DNA from: Burkholderiaceae bacterium
GTDB taxonomy: Bacteria > Pseudomonadota > Gammaproteobacteria > Burkholderiales > Burkholderiaceae_B
NCBI GenBank assembly: GCA_023653055.1
Contig: JAMNXR010000018.1
Coordinates: 1-64,000, forward strand
Direction of reading: 5' to 3'
DNA length: 64,000 nucleotides
Of this stretch, positions 41,685 through 50,985 are shown piece after piece; the first letter of the stretch is position 1; each line of letters begins with the position of its first letter. Under the pieces are notes generated by a model, which worked only from the letters and a program-made list of their open reading frames with translations, was not told the DNA's origin and made no database searches. The position numbers and the translations under genes were made by a program.

Positions 41685-42686
41685 ATGAATAACAAAAACG
41701 CCTTCACATTTTCCTTCAAGACCTATGCACGTGTAATCGGAGCGCTTTCGCTCAGTTTATCCGGTGCGTTTAGTGCTGTGCATGCTCAAGCAACATGGCC
41801 GACTAAACCCATTCGTGTTGTTGTTCCTTTTGCGCCAGGATCATTTACTGATACCGCGGCCAGAACAGTAGGAGCGGAGTTGACAAAGCAGCTGGGTCAG
41901 ACTGTTGTAGTTGAAAATAAAGGCGGAGCAGGCAGCACACTAGGAACGGATGTTGTCGCCAAGTCAGCGCCAGATGGCTATACATTTTTAGTGACAGACA
42001 ACTCCTTTGCTGTATCTGCGGCACTTTACGCAAAACTGCCTTATCAACCTAAAGAGATTGCGCAAGTGTCTCTACTCGCAGAAGGGCCTGCCGTGTTGGT
42101 CGGTCGTCCTACACTGCCTACGAAAACACTGAAAGAAACGATCGCGTTCGCGCAAGCCAATCCAGGAAAACTAAACTTCGGTTCTGGTGGTCAAGGTTCT
42201 TCTGCGCATCTTGCAATGGAAGCCTTTCTCATGCAAAACAACGCTCAACTTGTGCATATTCCCTTTAAAGGTATTGCCGCAGCCATGGTGGATGTTGCGG
42301 CTGGACGTGTCGATATTGCCATTGGAAGTGCGGGATCGACCTCTGCATACATCAAGGACAACAGGTTGTTAGGGCTTGCTGTCAGCGGAGATAAGCGTCA
42401 CCCGAATATGCCTAATGTGCCGACCTTTGCAGAAGCTGGATTTCCTGGCTACAAAATGATGTACTGGTTTGGAATGATGGCGCCTGCAGGCACCCCAGCT
42501 CCTGTGATGGCACGCATGCAAAAAGAAATTGCCATCGCCGTGGCCTCGCCAAAAGTTCAATCAGTTTTTAATTCTGCGGGGGTGATGCCTGTCTCGACCA
42601 CTTCAGCCGTGTTTACTGAACTTGTTCAAAGTGAAATTCAGTTGTGGAAAGACGTCATCGTGCGCGCAAAAATCACTGTCGAATAA
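41685..42686 (+). CDS. Bug/TctC family periplasmic receptor
   Basis: ATG 41685 follows GGAG with 8-bp spacing; the 333-residue protein has a signal peptide cut near VHAQ. Marks are VPFAPGSFTDTAARTV, ENKGGAGSTLG, APDGYTFL, HIPFKGIAAAMVDV and FGMMAPAGTP. HIPFKG is a variant of the usual H-x-P-Y-K-G, which may change the ligand pocket. It starts an apparent operon with an HpaI-type aldolase (20 bp later) and a LigI-like hydrolase, so it likely imports their substrate. It is divergent from the IclR gene. Confidence 0.92.
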   Translation: MNNKNAFTFSFKTYARVIGALSLSLSGAFSAVHAQATWPTKPIRVVVPFAPGSFTDTAARTVGAELTKQLGQTVVVENKGGAGSTLGTDVVAKSAPDGYTFLVTDNSFAVSAALYAKLPYQPKEIAQVSLLAEGPAVLVGRPTLPTKTLKETIAFAQANPGKLNFGSGGQGSSAHLAMEAFLMQNNAQLVHIPFKGIAAAMVDVAAGRVDIAIGSAGSTSAYIKDNRLLGLAVSGDKRHPNMPNVPTFAEAGFPGYKMMYWFGMMAPAGTPAPVMARMQKEIAIAVASPKVQSVFNSAGVMPVSTTSAVFTELVQSEIQLWKDVIVRAKITVE

Positions 42687-42706
42687 TTTCAATACGGAAA
42701 ATTAAA

Positions 42707-43498
42707 ATGGAAAATAATTTAAAGCGTCGGCTTGCTGCGGGAGAGGTTTCTCTCTGTATGGGCTTGAGACAATCCCGGACCGTTGATATCGGTCCCTTAG
42801 TGGGCGCAGCCGGTTTTGATTGTCTGTATGTGGACATGGAGCACAGTCCGATTGGCTTTGAAGCGACTTCCGCAATTTGCATTACTGCCATCACGTACGG
42901 GGTAACGCCGCTCGTACGTGTGCCGGGACATTTGGGGCAAGATATTTCTCGTGCCTTGGATGGTGGAGCGCAAGGGGTGATTCTGCCGCACGTCAATACG
43001 GCGGCTCAGGCTGCTGAAATCGTTTCCTACGCAAAGTATCCGCCTCTGGGACATCGTTCCGTGATGGGTGCCGGCCCGGCGACAGCGTATCGTTCAATGC
43101 CTTTAGCCAAAGTGAACGAGTCCGGTAATGCCGATAATCTTGTGGTGATTATGCTTGAAACCCCCGAGGGCATCGCGAATGCCGAGGAGATCGCCTCGGT
43201 ACCGGGTGTGGATATGTTGTTGATCGGTTCGAATGATCTATGTACTGAAATGGGCATTCCCGGTCAGCTCAGACATCCACAATTATTGGCTGCGTATCAG
43301 ACCGTTGCACAGGCCTGTAAAAAACACGGGATTGCAATGGGAATCGGCGGTATTAGAGGTGATGCAGAGTTGCAGACTCAGCTGATCGAACTCGGTGCCA
43401 AATTTCTCATCGCAGGTAGCGACACCACGTATTTGGCTGCTGCCGCGAGCAAGGATGCCGCATCCTTGAGAGAGCTGATTGCTGGATTGAAAAAGTAG
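42707..43498 (+). CDS. HpcH/HpaI family class II aldolase
   Basis: This 263-residue protein starts at ATG 42707. The TIM-barrel aldolase marks are CLYVDMEHSP (D and E near the metal site), VRVPG, GGAQGVILPHVNTAAQAAEI, the metal ligand E in LETPEGIANAEEIASVPGVD and IGSNDLC. The enzyme cleaves 4-hydroxy-2-oxoacids into pyruvate and an aldehyde using a divalent metal. The usual H of the catalytic H-x-W... loop is replaced or moved (the first residues read SLCMGLRQSRTVDI), so the substrate may differ from HpaI. It is followed 27 bp later by the hydrolase gene. Confidence 0.88.
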   Translation: MENNLKRRLAAGEVSLCMGLRQSRTVDIGPLVGAAGFDCLYVDMEHSPIGFEATSAICITAITYGVTPLVRVPGHLGQDISRALDGGAQGVILPHVNTAAQAAEIVSYAKYPPLGHRSVMGAGPATAYRSMPLAKVNESGNADNLVVIMLETPEGIANAEEIASVPGVDMLLIGSNDLCTEMGIPGQLRHPQLLAAYQTVAQACKKHGIAMGIGGIRGDAELQTQLIELGAKFLIAGSDTTYLAAAASKDAASLRELIAGLKK

Positions 43499-43525
43499 TA
43501 CTGTTTTTTTATTGGAGATTTGGAC

Positions 43526-44392
43526 GTGTCTTTTGATTTAAACGAAAAAGTAGCATTTACCGCGCCTGCAAATGCGTGTGATTCACACTTCCATGTATTT
43601 GGTCCAGCAGAAAAATATCCCTATGGTTCGGATCAATTGCGCTATGCACCACCCCATGCACCCTTGTCCGAATATCTCAAGCTGGCAAAGCATCTCGGCT
43701 TAACGCGCTACGTGTTTGTTCAGCCGAGTGCCTACGGCCGTGATAACAGCTGCATGTTGGATGCCATGAAAGAAGTAGGGCTGCAGGCTTGTCGAGGGAT
43801 TGTTGATATCGATGAAGATGCTCCCGATTCGCTGTTGGCCGAAATGGATAAGTTAGGCGTGCGCGGCGTGCGCATCAATTACAGCCCCATCCATCCGTTT
43901 GAGCCTGGCTTATCCAAAAAAATGCAGCCCAGAATTGAAAAGATTGCGGCACGTTGTAAAGAGCTCGGTTGGCATCTTGATTTTCTCTTGCCGGGTTGGT
44001 TGACGACGGAGATGATCCCTTTCATGAAAACGCTGACAATCCCGTTTTCAATGGCGCACATGGGGATGAACTTGGCTAAAGACGGACCAGAGACTGTTGG
44101 TTTCAAGGCGCTACTGGATCTGGTCAATCACGGCGATCGTTTGGCCTACGTCAAATTTACAGGTACGTATCGCATGTCAAAAGTGCCTCATTTCACCGAT
44201 TCGGATCCAATGGCTAAAGCATTAATTCAAGCCGCGCCTGATCGTTTGATCTGGGGAAGTGATTATCCACATCTGTCCTTCGATGAGCACAGCTCTGTTG
44301 AGCTATTTAATTTGTTGGCACGTTGGACCGACGATGCAAACGTTCGCAAGCTGATTTTGACGGACAATCCAGCACGATTGTTTGGCTTTTAA
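43526..44392 (+). CDS. Amidohydrolase-superfamily hydrolase, LigI-like
   Basis: GTG 43526 lies 8 bp after GGAG; the protein has 288 residues. The first metal-site motif is ACDSHFHVFGP (H21, H23), which matches 2-pyrone-4,6-dicarboxylate lactonase (LigI) and related TIM-barrel lactonases. The distal Asp is in WGSDYPHLSF near residue 250, and NPARLFGF is the typical end. With the aldolase upstream it could carry out lactone opening and then aldol cleavage, as in the protocatechuate 4,5-cleavage route, but the exact pathway is inferred. Confidence 0.85.
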   Translation: MSFDLNEKVAFTAPANACDSHFHVFGPAEKYPYGSDQLRYAPPHAPLSEYLKLAKHLGLTRYVFVQPSAYGRDNSCMLDAMKEVGLQACRGIVDIDEDAPDSLLAEMDKLGVRGVRINYSPIHPFEPGLSKKMQPRIEKIAARCKELGWHLDFLLPGWLTTEMIPFMKTLTIPFSMAHMGMNLAKDGPETVGFKALLDLVNHGDRLAYVKFTGTYRMSKVPHFTDSDPMAKALIQAAPDRLIWGSDYPHLSFDEHSSVELFNLLARWTDDANVRKLILTDNPARLFGF

Positions 44393-44421
44393 TTGTTGGT
44401 TTAACGCCTCCTACTTGATTA

Positions 44422-44458
44422 GAAGTGCCAGACGGATAACGTTCCGCCTAAGCACTTC
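44422..44458 (+). other. Interrupted hairpin after the LigI-like gene
   Basis: GAAGTGC (44422-44428) pairs with GCACTTC (44452-44458), with an inner CGGA/TCCG stem. It sits 30 bp after the stop codon without a U-tract and may protect the mRNA end or be a weak terminator. Confidence 0.35.
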
Positions 44459-44578
44459 GGTCAGTTAAAAAAACGGAACTAAAAGACGCAATACCAGTCT
44501 GAGCGGTTAATGAGAATGGTTTTTTCTCAGAGCATTAAGTTTTCCAACTGATTTGTCATGCATCTAAGAGGCAAAAAG

Positions 44579-44842
44579 ATGTTGAATATGCTCAAACTTC
44601 CTCTAATCGCGACGATTTTATTGTCAAGTGGTTGTGTTGCAGTTGCACCGAGTCGTCCTGGCTATGCGTATAGCTCAGGAAATTATTATGGCGGTGCGTA
44701 TTATTCACCGCCCGTTCGTTATTACGCACCCCCTGTTCGCTATTACACCCCCCCACCGATTTATGTCGCACCCCCACGTGTCGTCGTGGTGCGTGAGCGT
44801 CCCTACTGGTCGAAACCTGCTCGATATCGACACGATCACTGA
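44579..44842 (+). CDS. Small lipoprotein with Tyr/Pro-rich repeats
   Basis: ATG 44579 follows AGAGG; an ATG at 44558 is possible. The signal peptide ends in a lipobox (LLSSGCVAV, Cys about 17), so the 87-residue protein should be lipid-anchored. The mature part is low complexity: SPPVRYYAPPVRYYTPPP, then VVVVRERPYW and a basic tail YRHDH. Similar small Tyr/Pro-rich lipoproteins are scattered in Burkholderiales without known function. It stands alone between catabolic operons. Confidence 0.7.
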   Translation: MLNMLKLPLIATILLSSGCVAVAPSRPGYAYSSGNYYGGAYYSPPVRYYAPPVRYYTPPPIYVAPPRVVVVRERPYWSKPARYRHDH

Positions 44843-45042
44843 CCTTACTCGCATTGATGCACTGCAACAAGCTGTTGCGTTCTGCTGTCGCGCGTCTAGG
44901 CAGCCCAACCTCCTGCTTGATATGAAATTGTCCGGACTGGAAACTCTCACAATCCGGACAGAACTATTGGGCTTTCCCATAACAAACCATTTCACAAGAG
45001 GTATCCTTGAGCTAATTTCTACAATATTGGAGATGGCATTCA

Positions 45043-46254
45043 ATGGACTTTACCTTCACTCACGAAGAGGAACAGTTACGCGCTGAGGTTCAGGCGTTTC
45101 TTGTTGAGCATTTCACCGAAAAAGTACGTGCAGAGAATGCTGCAGGCAAGCGCGGAGAGGGCTGGGGAGAAGGCATTCGTGATTTCTTTGAAAAAGTGAA
45201 CCAAAAGCGCTGGTTTGCGTGGAGCTGGCCCGCAGAGTTTGGTGGCGGTGGCGGCGACAGGACCATGCAGTTTGTGATTGAAGAAGAGTTTTATCGCTAT
45301 ACCGGTATTACGCTCGGGGGCGGCACTGGCGCGCCTTCAATCTTGATGTTTGGTACTGCCGCGCAGAAAGAAGAGTTTGTGCCTCGCTCAATCAAGCGGG
45401 AAATTATTTTTTGCCAAGGCTACAGTGAGCCAGGGTGCGGCACAGACCTTGCCGGTATTCGCTGCCGCGCCAAACGCGTGGGCGACAAGTACATCATTAC
45501 GGGCCAAAAAATCTATACGACGAACGCACAGAATGCGACACATATTTACCTAATGGTGCGCACGGATCCTGACTCGGTTCGCCATCGCGGCTTGTCGATT
45601 TTGCTGGTGCCAATGGGAATGCCTGGCATGACGGTGCGTCCGCTGTGGACTGTTCAAAATGATCCGCCTGCGCCGTTTGGTACCACCTACGGCGAAGAGC
45701 GCACGAACGAGGTGTTCTTTGATGATGTCGAAGTCCCGGCTTCTTGCTTGTTGGGTGAGGAAGGCGGTGGCTGGGAGGTTGCACGCCGCGGCTTGAATCT
45801 GGATCGTGTGGGTGCCTGGCGCTATCTGATTTCCGTGATGCGCGACGAGGATATTGTGAACTGGCTGCATACCGAGGGGGAGCTCCAGGACACGCTGCGT
45901 GATGATCCGCAGGTGCGCGACAAGATCGCTGAAATGTGGACAGAGGCCGAGGTCTGCCGCTTGATGACAATGCGAAGTATCAGTATTGAGCAAAATGGTG
46001 GCAAGTTCACGTACGAAGGTTCAGCAGAAAAGGTGTTTGCGCCCGAGCACAGTGTGCGCGCGACTGAGGCGTATAGCCAGATTCTTGGACCCTTTGCGCA
46101 GTTGATGCAAGGCTCACCCAATGCGATTGAAAAAGGCATTTTTGCCCACAATATTCTTGGCGCCTATCAGTCGACCATCAATCACGGTAGCGTGCAGGTG
46201 ATGCGTGATCAGGTGGCCCGTATTGGTTTGGGTCTGCCACGCGCAGCAAAATAA
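45043..46254 (+). CDS. Acyl-CoA dehydrogenase family protein, subunit 1
   Basis: This 403-residue protein has the full dehydrogenase layout: an N-terminal helical domain (MDFTFTHEEEQLRAEVQAFL), a flavin-binding beta domain (FCQGYSEPGCGTDLAGI, then ITGQKIYTTNAQNATH) and a C-terminal helical domain. In the last motif, where most members carry a catalytic Glu (G-G-T-x-E-I-Q-R), this chain reads HGSVQVMRDQVARIGLGLP, so the position is Gln. That fits a non-catalytic partner in a heteromeric enzyme whose second chain is the next gene, 23 bp downstream. The substrate may be a ring or branched acyl-CoA. Confidence 0.88.
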   Translation: MDFTFTHEEEQLRAEVQAFLVEHFTEKVRAENAAGKRGEGWGEGIRDFFEKVNQKRWFAWSWPAEFGGGGGDRTMQFVIEEEFYRYTGITLGGGTGAPSILMFGTAAQKEEFVPRSIKREIIFCQGYSEPGCGTDLAGIRCRAKRVGDKYIITGQKIYTTNAQNATHIYLMVRTDPDSVRHRGLSILLVPMGMPGMTVRPLWTVQNDPPAPFGTTYGEERTNEVFFDDVEVPASCLLGEEGGGWEVARRGLNLDRVGAWRYLISVMRDEDIVNWLHTEGELQDTLRDDPQVRDKIAEMWTEAEVCRLMTMRSISIEQNGGKFTYEGSAEKVFAPEHSVRATEAYSQILGPFAQLMQGSPNAIEKGIFAHNILGAYQSTINHGSVQVMRDQVARIGLGLPRAAK

Positions 46255-46277
46255 TAAAGAGACAGGTGATTTAAAAA

Positions 46278-47435
46278 ATGAATATTTTGCTTGATGATCA
46301 AGAAGTACAAATCCGCGAAGCCGCTGCAGAGTTTTTAGAGGGTGAATGCACCCCAGCCTTGGTGAGACAGGTTGAAACAGGTGCGTTGAAATACTCGCCT
46401 GAGTTATGGTCTAAGTTTGCTGAGAATGGCTGGCTGCAGTTGTGCTTGTCGAACAAAGCGGGTGGAGAGGAGCTTCCCTTACCCTATCTCGGTTTGCTGT
46501 TTGAAGTGGCTGGCTATCACATTGCTCCCATCCCGTTACATGCGACGATGGTCCCTTCGATGATCATCGATCGTTACGGCAGTCCCGAGCAAGTGAGCAT
46601 ATTGCACGCAGTCATTGCGGGCGAATTGATTCTCAGCCATGCTGTTGCCGAGCAGACGGGACACTGGTCAACGGAAGCGATTGCATTGCAGGGGCGTGTT
46701 GAGGGTAGTGAACTTGTCTTGAATGGCAGCAAAACTTTTGTGGGCAGCTTTAGTGCCTCCCAGCAGTGCATGGTGATTTATCGCGAGGCTAACGCACCGC
46801 ATTCGCTTGGTGTTGTGCTTGTGCCCACAGATGCAAATGGTCTGAGTAGTGAGCCGCTCGTGTCGATGGCAAAAGACGGCGAGTCGAATGTGCAATTTAA
46901 AGAGGTGCGTGTACCGCTGAGTGCTCGCATTGGAAATGCACAATCTGGCCCTCTAATCGCCAGAGAATTAATGGACTTGTCATCAGTGTTGTACGCCTCC
47001 ATGCTTGCGGGTGCAGCACGCAGAACCTTGGATATGGCAGTCATACACGCTAAACAGCGCGAGGCTTTTGGTCAGCCGATTGGTGCATTTCAGGCCATTC
47101 AACATTTGTGCGCCAATATGGTCAATGCGATTGATGGCACGACGATGCTGTCCCGTGAGGCACTCTGGCGGATGCAGGAAAATTTGCCCTATCAGGTCAA
47201 TGTTGCGCAAGCCAAATCCTTTGGCAACGAGCAGTGCATGATGGTGGTACGCTCCGCCCAGCAGATCCACGGCGGTATGGGTTTTATCCGCGATTTCGAT
47301 TTAAATCTCTGGTATCGACGCGTGGGCTCATGGAGCTTGCGAGGCGGCACGGCTGCCGAGCATCGCCGCACGATTGCTGCGGCGTTGATTGATCAGCCCA
47401 AAAAAGTCCGAATCGGTCTCGTTCCTACAACCTGA
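46278..47435 (+). CDS. Acyl-CoA dehydrogenase family protein, subunit 2
   Basis: This 385-residue protein is the shorter, more diverged chain of the pair. The N-terminal domain starts MNILLDDQEVQIREAAAEFL, the beta domain is reduced and the C-terminal domain includes AKQREAFGQPIGAFQAIQHL and QIHGGMGFIRDFDLNLW. It ends with RGGTAAEHRRTIAA, typical of beta chains in alpha2beta2 dehydrogenases such as those of steroid side-chain breakdown. Pairing with the previous gene suggests one enzyme with FAD bound at the interface. A LysR gene begins 10 bp after its stop. Confidence 0.88.
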   Translation: MNILLDDQEVQIREAAAEFLEGECTPALVRQVETGALKYSPELWSKFAENGWLQLCLSNKAGGEELPLPYLGLLFEVAGYHIAPIPLHATMVPSMIIDRYGSPEQVSILHAVIAGELILSHAVAEQTGHWSTEAIALQGRVEGSELVLNGSKTFVGSFSASQQCMVIYREANAPHSLGVVLVPTDANGLSSEPLVSMAKDGESNVQFKEVRVPLSARIGNAQSGPLIARELMDLSSVLYASMLAGAARRTLDMAVIHAKQREAFGQPIGAFQAIQHLCANMVNAIDGTTMLSREALWRMQENLPYQVNVAQAKSFGNEQCMMVVRSAQQIHGGMGFIRDFDLNLWYRRVGSWSLRGGTAAEHRRTIAAALIDQPKKVRIGLVPTT

Positions 47436-47445
47436 GAGTCATCAC

Positions 47446-48345
47446 TTGATTGAAATCCGCAATCTTGAAACCTTTGTTTGGGTAGCAACACTGCGGAGTT
47501 TTCGTGCGGCAGCACAAAAGCTCAATACGACGCAACCCGCGATTTCTCAGCGGATTGCTTCCCTTGAGGCGACGCTAGGAGTCAAACTCTTGGATCGCAA
47601 TACTAGAGGTGTCACGCTCACTGCCAAGGGCGTGGAATTGTTGGTCCTTGCCCAAGAGATGTTGGATGGTAAGCAGGCAATGATGGATGCGGCGCGGAGC
47701 ACCAAAACGATTGCCGGTCAGGTGAGGTTAGGTGTATCGGAGACCATCGTTCAGACGTGGTTGCCGCGCTATCTCGAAGAAATTCATGCGATCTATCCTG
47801 AACTCAGTGTCGAATTGGAGGTCGATACGACACCAGTGCTGCGCGAACAGGTTCGGTCCCATCACTTGAATCTTGCTTTTTTGATGGGTCCAATCGTCGC
47901 TCCAAATGTAGAAAATGTTCCCCTTTGCCAATATCCTTTGGCTTGGGTTGCGAGTCCGCAGTTGGAACTACATCACTCAACAGTCACTCTTGCGCAAATC
48001 GGTACACGTCCAGTGATTACCTACCCAGCAACGAGTCAACCTCATCAGTTTGTTCGGGATTTATTGACAGACTTCGGCATACATTCGCCGCGCATGTACG
48101 GAAGTGCTTCGCTATCTGTGGTCGTGCGCATGACGCTTGATGCGATTGGTGTGGCAGTCATTACCCCCGTATTTTTGCAGGATGAAATACGCGATGGACG
48201 TCTTTGCTTGCTGGATGTGGCGGGTGACGCATTGCCTGACTTGCCATTCACCGCTTCTTGGAGTCGCGGCCCCGATGAGCACATTGCGGTGACGCTTGCA
48301 AAACTAGCGCAGCAGGTTGCCGATAGTGATCAATTCAGCAGGTGA
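47446..48345 (+). CDS. LysR family transcriptional regulator
   Basis: The start is taken as TTG 47446, because MIEIRNLETFVWVATLRSF begins exactly where LysR proteins do; this gives 299 residues. The N-terminal winged helix is LNTTQPAISQRIASLEATLG, followed by the LDRNTRGVTLTAKG wing. The effector domain begins with GQVRLGVSETIVQTWLP. Unusually, it lies in the same direction directly after the dehydrogenase pair rather than divergent from its targets, so it may regulate that operon from within or the DUF1445-TRAP cluster downstream. Confidence 0.9.
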   Translation: MIEIRNLETFVWVATLRSFRAAAQKLNTTQPAISQRIASLEATLGVKLLDRNTRGVTLTAKGVELLVLAQEMLDGKQAMMDAARSTKTIAGQVRLGVSETIVQTWLPRYLEEIHAIYPELSVELEVDTTPVLREQVRSHHLNLAFLMGPIVAPNVENVPLCQYPLAWVASPQLELHHSTVTLAQIGTRPVITYPATSQPHQFVRDLLTDFGIHSPRMYGSASLSVVVRMTLDAIGVAVITPVFLQDEIRDGRLCLLDVAGDALPDLPFTASWSRGPDEHIAVTLAKLAQQVADSDQFSR

Positions 48346-48459
48346 GTATGTGTAGCATTAATAAAAATGATTTATCAGTGCTGATTTGAAAGCACAATTG
48401 GACAGGTTTTGACGTCTGACGTCGAATAGAAGTTCGAGTATTTGTTTCTAGAGGTTCGT

Positions 48460-49236
48460 ATGCTGCCTTCGCAACAGGTTCGTCAAAATATCCGTCAAGG
48501 TCTTTTTACTCTTCCGACTGCGGGTGCTGCCCCCGGATTTGTCCAAGCCAATCTGGTTGTCCTCCCTAAAGCGTTAGCGGCTGACTTTCTGTTGTTTTGT
48601 CAGCGCAACCCCAAACCTTGCCCACTATTGTCAGTCTCTGACCCAGGTAGTACGTTCTTTCCTGGTTTTGGTGACGATCTTGATATCCGTACCGATGTGC
48701 CACGTTACAGAGTTTGGCGAAACGGTGAAATGATTGATGAAGTCGCAAATGTATCTTCTTACTGGCGCGATGATTTAGTGAGCTTTGCGATTGGGTGCTC
48801 TTTTTCCTTTGAGGAAGCACTCGTTGCCGAGGGCTTAGATGTACGTCACATCTCCTGTGCATCCAATGTTCCTATGTATCGCAGCAATATCGCGACGCAC
48901 TCTGCTGGACCTTTTCATGGTCCGATGGTCGTTTCGATGCGTCCGTTCAAACCCGCTGCTGCGATTCGGGCGATTCAATTAACCTCAAAGTTTCCCTCTG
49001 TACATGGTGCACCCGTCCACTTGGGCGACGCAACACAAATTGGAATCGTTGACTTAAATAAACCTGATTTTGGTGAGCCGGTCGAAATTCGCGCGGGCGA
49101 GATCCCCGTATTTTGGGCCTGTGGTGTTACGCCTCAAGCTGTATTGATGGCCTCAAAGCCTGAGTTTTGCATCACACACGCGCCCGGCTATATGTTGGTC
49201 ACTGACAAACTCAATGCACAGCTGGCCATTATCTAA
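48460..49236 (+). CDS. DUF1445 family putative hydro-lyase / D-glutamate cyclase-like
   Basis: ATG 48460 follows AGAGG; the protein has 258 residues. It has the DUF1445 marks: [14 protein letters not shown] near residue 30, [15 protein letters not shown], the SVSDPGS loop, [20 protein letters not shown] and [11 protein letters not shown] near the C-terminus. Mammalian DGLUCY carries the homologous domain with D-glutamate cyclase activity; bacterial members are annotated as putative hydro-lyases. It directly precedes a TRAP transporter operon, so it likely acts on the imported acid. Confidence 0.85.
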   Translation: MLPSQQVRQNIRQGLFTLPTAGAAPGFVQANLVVLPKALAADFLLFCQRNPKPCPLLSVSDPGSTFFPGFGDDLDIRTDVPRYRVWRNGEMIDEVANVSSYWRDDLVSFAIGCSFSFEEALVAEGLDVRHISCASNVPMYRSNIATHSAGPFHGPMVVSMRPFKPAAAIRAIQLTSKFPSVHGAPVHLGDATQIGIVDLNKPDFGEPVEIRAGEIPVFWACGVTPQAVLMASKPEFCITHAPGYMLVTDKLNAQLAII

Positions 49237-49319
49237 ATAATGTAGGTTGTTGAAAACTGTGTCGATTGCATGCGGGAGATCGACATAAGCGTTATACCCC
49301 GTTACCTAGGAGACTCTTT

Positions 49320-50366
49320 ATGAAGACACTAATGTTGGCCGCTCTGAGTGTTGCTGCAGTGATGACTACTAACGTGGTCGCACAAGAATTGCCACGGACA
49401 CAGTTGAAGGTTGTGGGTGGTTTGAATAATCTGACCGCATACAAAGATTTTGAGCAGCCTTTTTGGACCAAGACCATTCCTGAGTTGTCGAAGGGTCGTG
49501 TAACGGCAGAGATCCAAGGCTTCAACCAGATGGGTTTGAAAGGGCCTGAGTTGATGCGCTTGATTGGTCAGGGCGTGATTGAGTTTGGTACCGCCACTTT
49601 GTCGTACTTTGCCAGTGACAATCCTATTAACGAAGCTATCGATCTACCAGGCTTAGCACCTGACGTGAAGACTGCGCGCGAAGTTACGAATCTTTTTGAG
49701 CCTGTGTATGCAAAGCTCTATGGTGGTAGCAATAACGTCAAAATTCTCGGCTTGTCCCCCTATCCAGCTCAGGTGATTTTTTGTAATGCACCGATCAAAG
49801 ATTTGAGCGATTTGAAAGGTATGAAAGTACGCACGAGCAGCCGTACACAGGCTGAGTTTGTGCAAGCGCTAGGCGGTACAAGCGTCACGATCGCCTTTGG
49901 TGAAGTCGTGCCAGCATTGCAAAACAAAGTTGTCAATTGCGCGATTACGGGTTCACTTTCAGGTTACTCCGCCAAGTGGTACGAAGTCTCCACACACTTG
50001 CTCGCATTGCCTATTAACTGGAACCAGCAAATCCATGCTGTCAATCAAAAGGCATGGGACAAGATTGATCCAAAGGTTCAGTCATTCTTGCAAACAAACA
50101 TCAATAATCTGATGAATACGATGTGGAATGCTGCGAACGAGCAGACTGAGCAGGGATACGCTTGTAATACAGCTAAAGCAAGCTGCCCATTTGAAGTGAA
50201 GGGCAAGATGACCTTGGTCACACCTTCAGCTGCAGATAAGGCGATGCTGGATAAACTTCTCGTCGATGTAATTTTGCCAAAATGGGCGGCACGTTGTTCC
50301 GCGCAGTGTGTTGCTGATTTCAATGCGACTATTGGTAAAAAGTTGAATGTCGTAGCAAAGAAATAA
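49320..50366 (+). CDS. dctP: TRAP transporter substrate-binding protein, DctP family
   Basis: ATG 49320 follows AGGAGA; the 348-residue protein has a signal peptide cut near VVAQ. The mature domain has the DctP signs: LMRLIGQGVIEFGTATLSYF, then DLPGLAPDVKTAREV, KGMKVRTSSRTQAEFVQALG with the ligand-contacting Arg, and IAFGEVVPALQNKVVNCAITG. Several Cys pairs (CNAPI..., YACNTAKASC, ARCSAQC) are unusual for DctP and suggest disulfides. It is the first of three coupled TRAP genes. Confidence 0.92.
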   Translation: MKTLMLAALSVAAVMTTNVVAQELPRTQLKVVGGLNNLTAYKDFEQPFWTKTIPELSKGRVTAEIQGFNQMGLKGPELMRLIGQGVIEFGTATLSYFASDNPINEAIDLPGLAPDVKTAREVTNLFEPVYAKLYGGSNNVKILGLSPYPAQVIFCNAPIKDLSDLKGMKVRTSSRTQAEFVQALGGTSVTIAFGEVVPALQNKVVNCAITGSLSGYSAKWYEVSTHLLALPINWNQQIHAVNQKAWDKIDPKVQSFLQTNINNLMNTMWNAANEQTEQGYACNTAKASCPFEVKGKMTLVTPSAADKAMLDKLLVDVILPKWAARCSAQCVADFNATIGKKLNVVAKK

Positions 50367-50376
50367 GAGACCCACA

Positions 50377-50985
50377 ATGGATACTCAACAGACGTCAGGA
50401 CTTTCTTATGCGCACCGTATTTCTCGTTGGGGAGTGTGGGGCGGGGGCATTCTGACGCTGTTGAGTGCTGGTTTAGTGTGCTTTGATGTCATCGTCAGAA
50501 AACTTTTCTCCATTTCTATTGGAGGTGCGGATGAGCTTTCTGGCTATGCCTTTGCGATTAGTACAACATGGTCATTTGCCTTGGTTGTTCTTGAGCGTGC
50601 GAATGTCCGCGTCGATGTGTTCTATCAGCATTTTTCCGTTCGACTCGCTGCAATGCTCGATTGGTTGTCACTCGTTGCACTTGCTGTATTTTTAACAATG
50701 TTGACGCGTTATGCGTATGAAGTTGTCGCGACTTCGTGGATGCAAAGTTCGACGGCCAATACGCCATTAGCCACGCCATTATGGTTGCCACAGGGTCTGT
50801 GGTTCGTTGGTCTGGTGTGGATGGTCGTGGTATTGGCGTTGATGCTTGAGCGCGCCAGTCGTGCGCTTGTCACGGGTGATTATCAGCTGGTGAACAAAAT
50901 GGCAGGAGCGCGCTTGTCACAAGAAGAAGCGCAAGAAGAAGCGATCGCTGGAAAGCGCCGTGTCATGGAGGATCGTGCATCATGA
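50377..50985 (+). CDS. dctQ: TRAP transporter small membrane subunit, DctQ family
   Basis: This 202-residue protein has four membrane helices, with the family's VCFDVIVRKLF start in the first, then GADELSGYAFAISTTWSFALV and RANVRVDVFYQHF. The cytoplasmic tail is acidic and helical. It lies 10 bp after dctP and overlaps dctM by 4 bp, so stoichiometric synthesis is expected. Confidence 0.9.
   Translation: MDTQQTSGLSYAHRISRWGVWGGGILTLLSAGLVCFDVIVRKLFSISIGGADELSGYAFAISTTWSFALVVLERANVRVDVFYQHFSVRLAAMLDWLSLVALAVFLTMLTRYAYEVVATSWMQSSTANTPLATPLWLPQGLWFVGLVWMVVVLALMLERASRALVTGDYQLVNKMAGARLSQEEAQEEAIAGKRRVMEDRAS

Noticed and set aside
44628-45086. 152-codon plus-strand frame overlapping the small lipoprotein
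   Set aside because: It is in a different frame from a gene with a signal peptide and lipobox, lacks a ribosome-binding site and runs into the dehydrogenase start.
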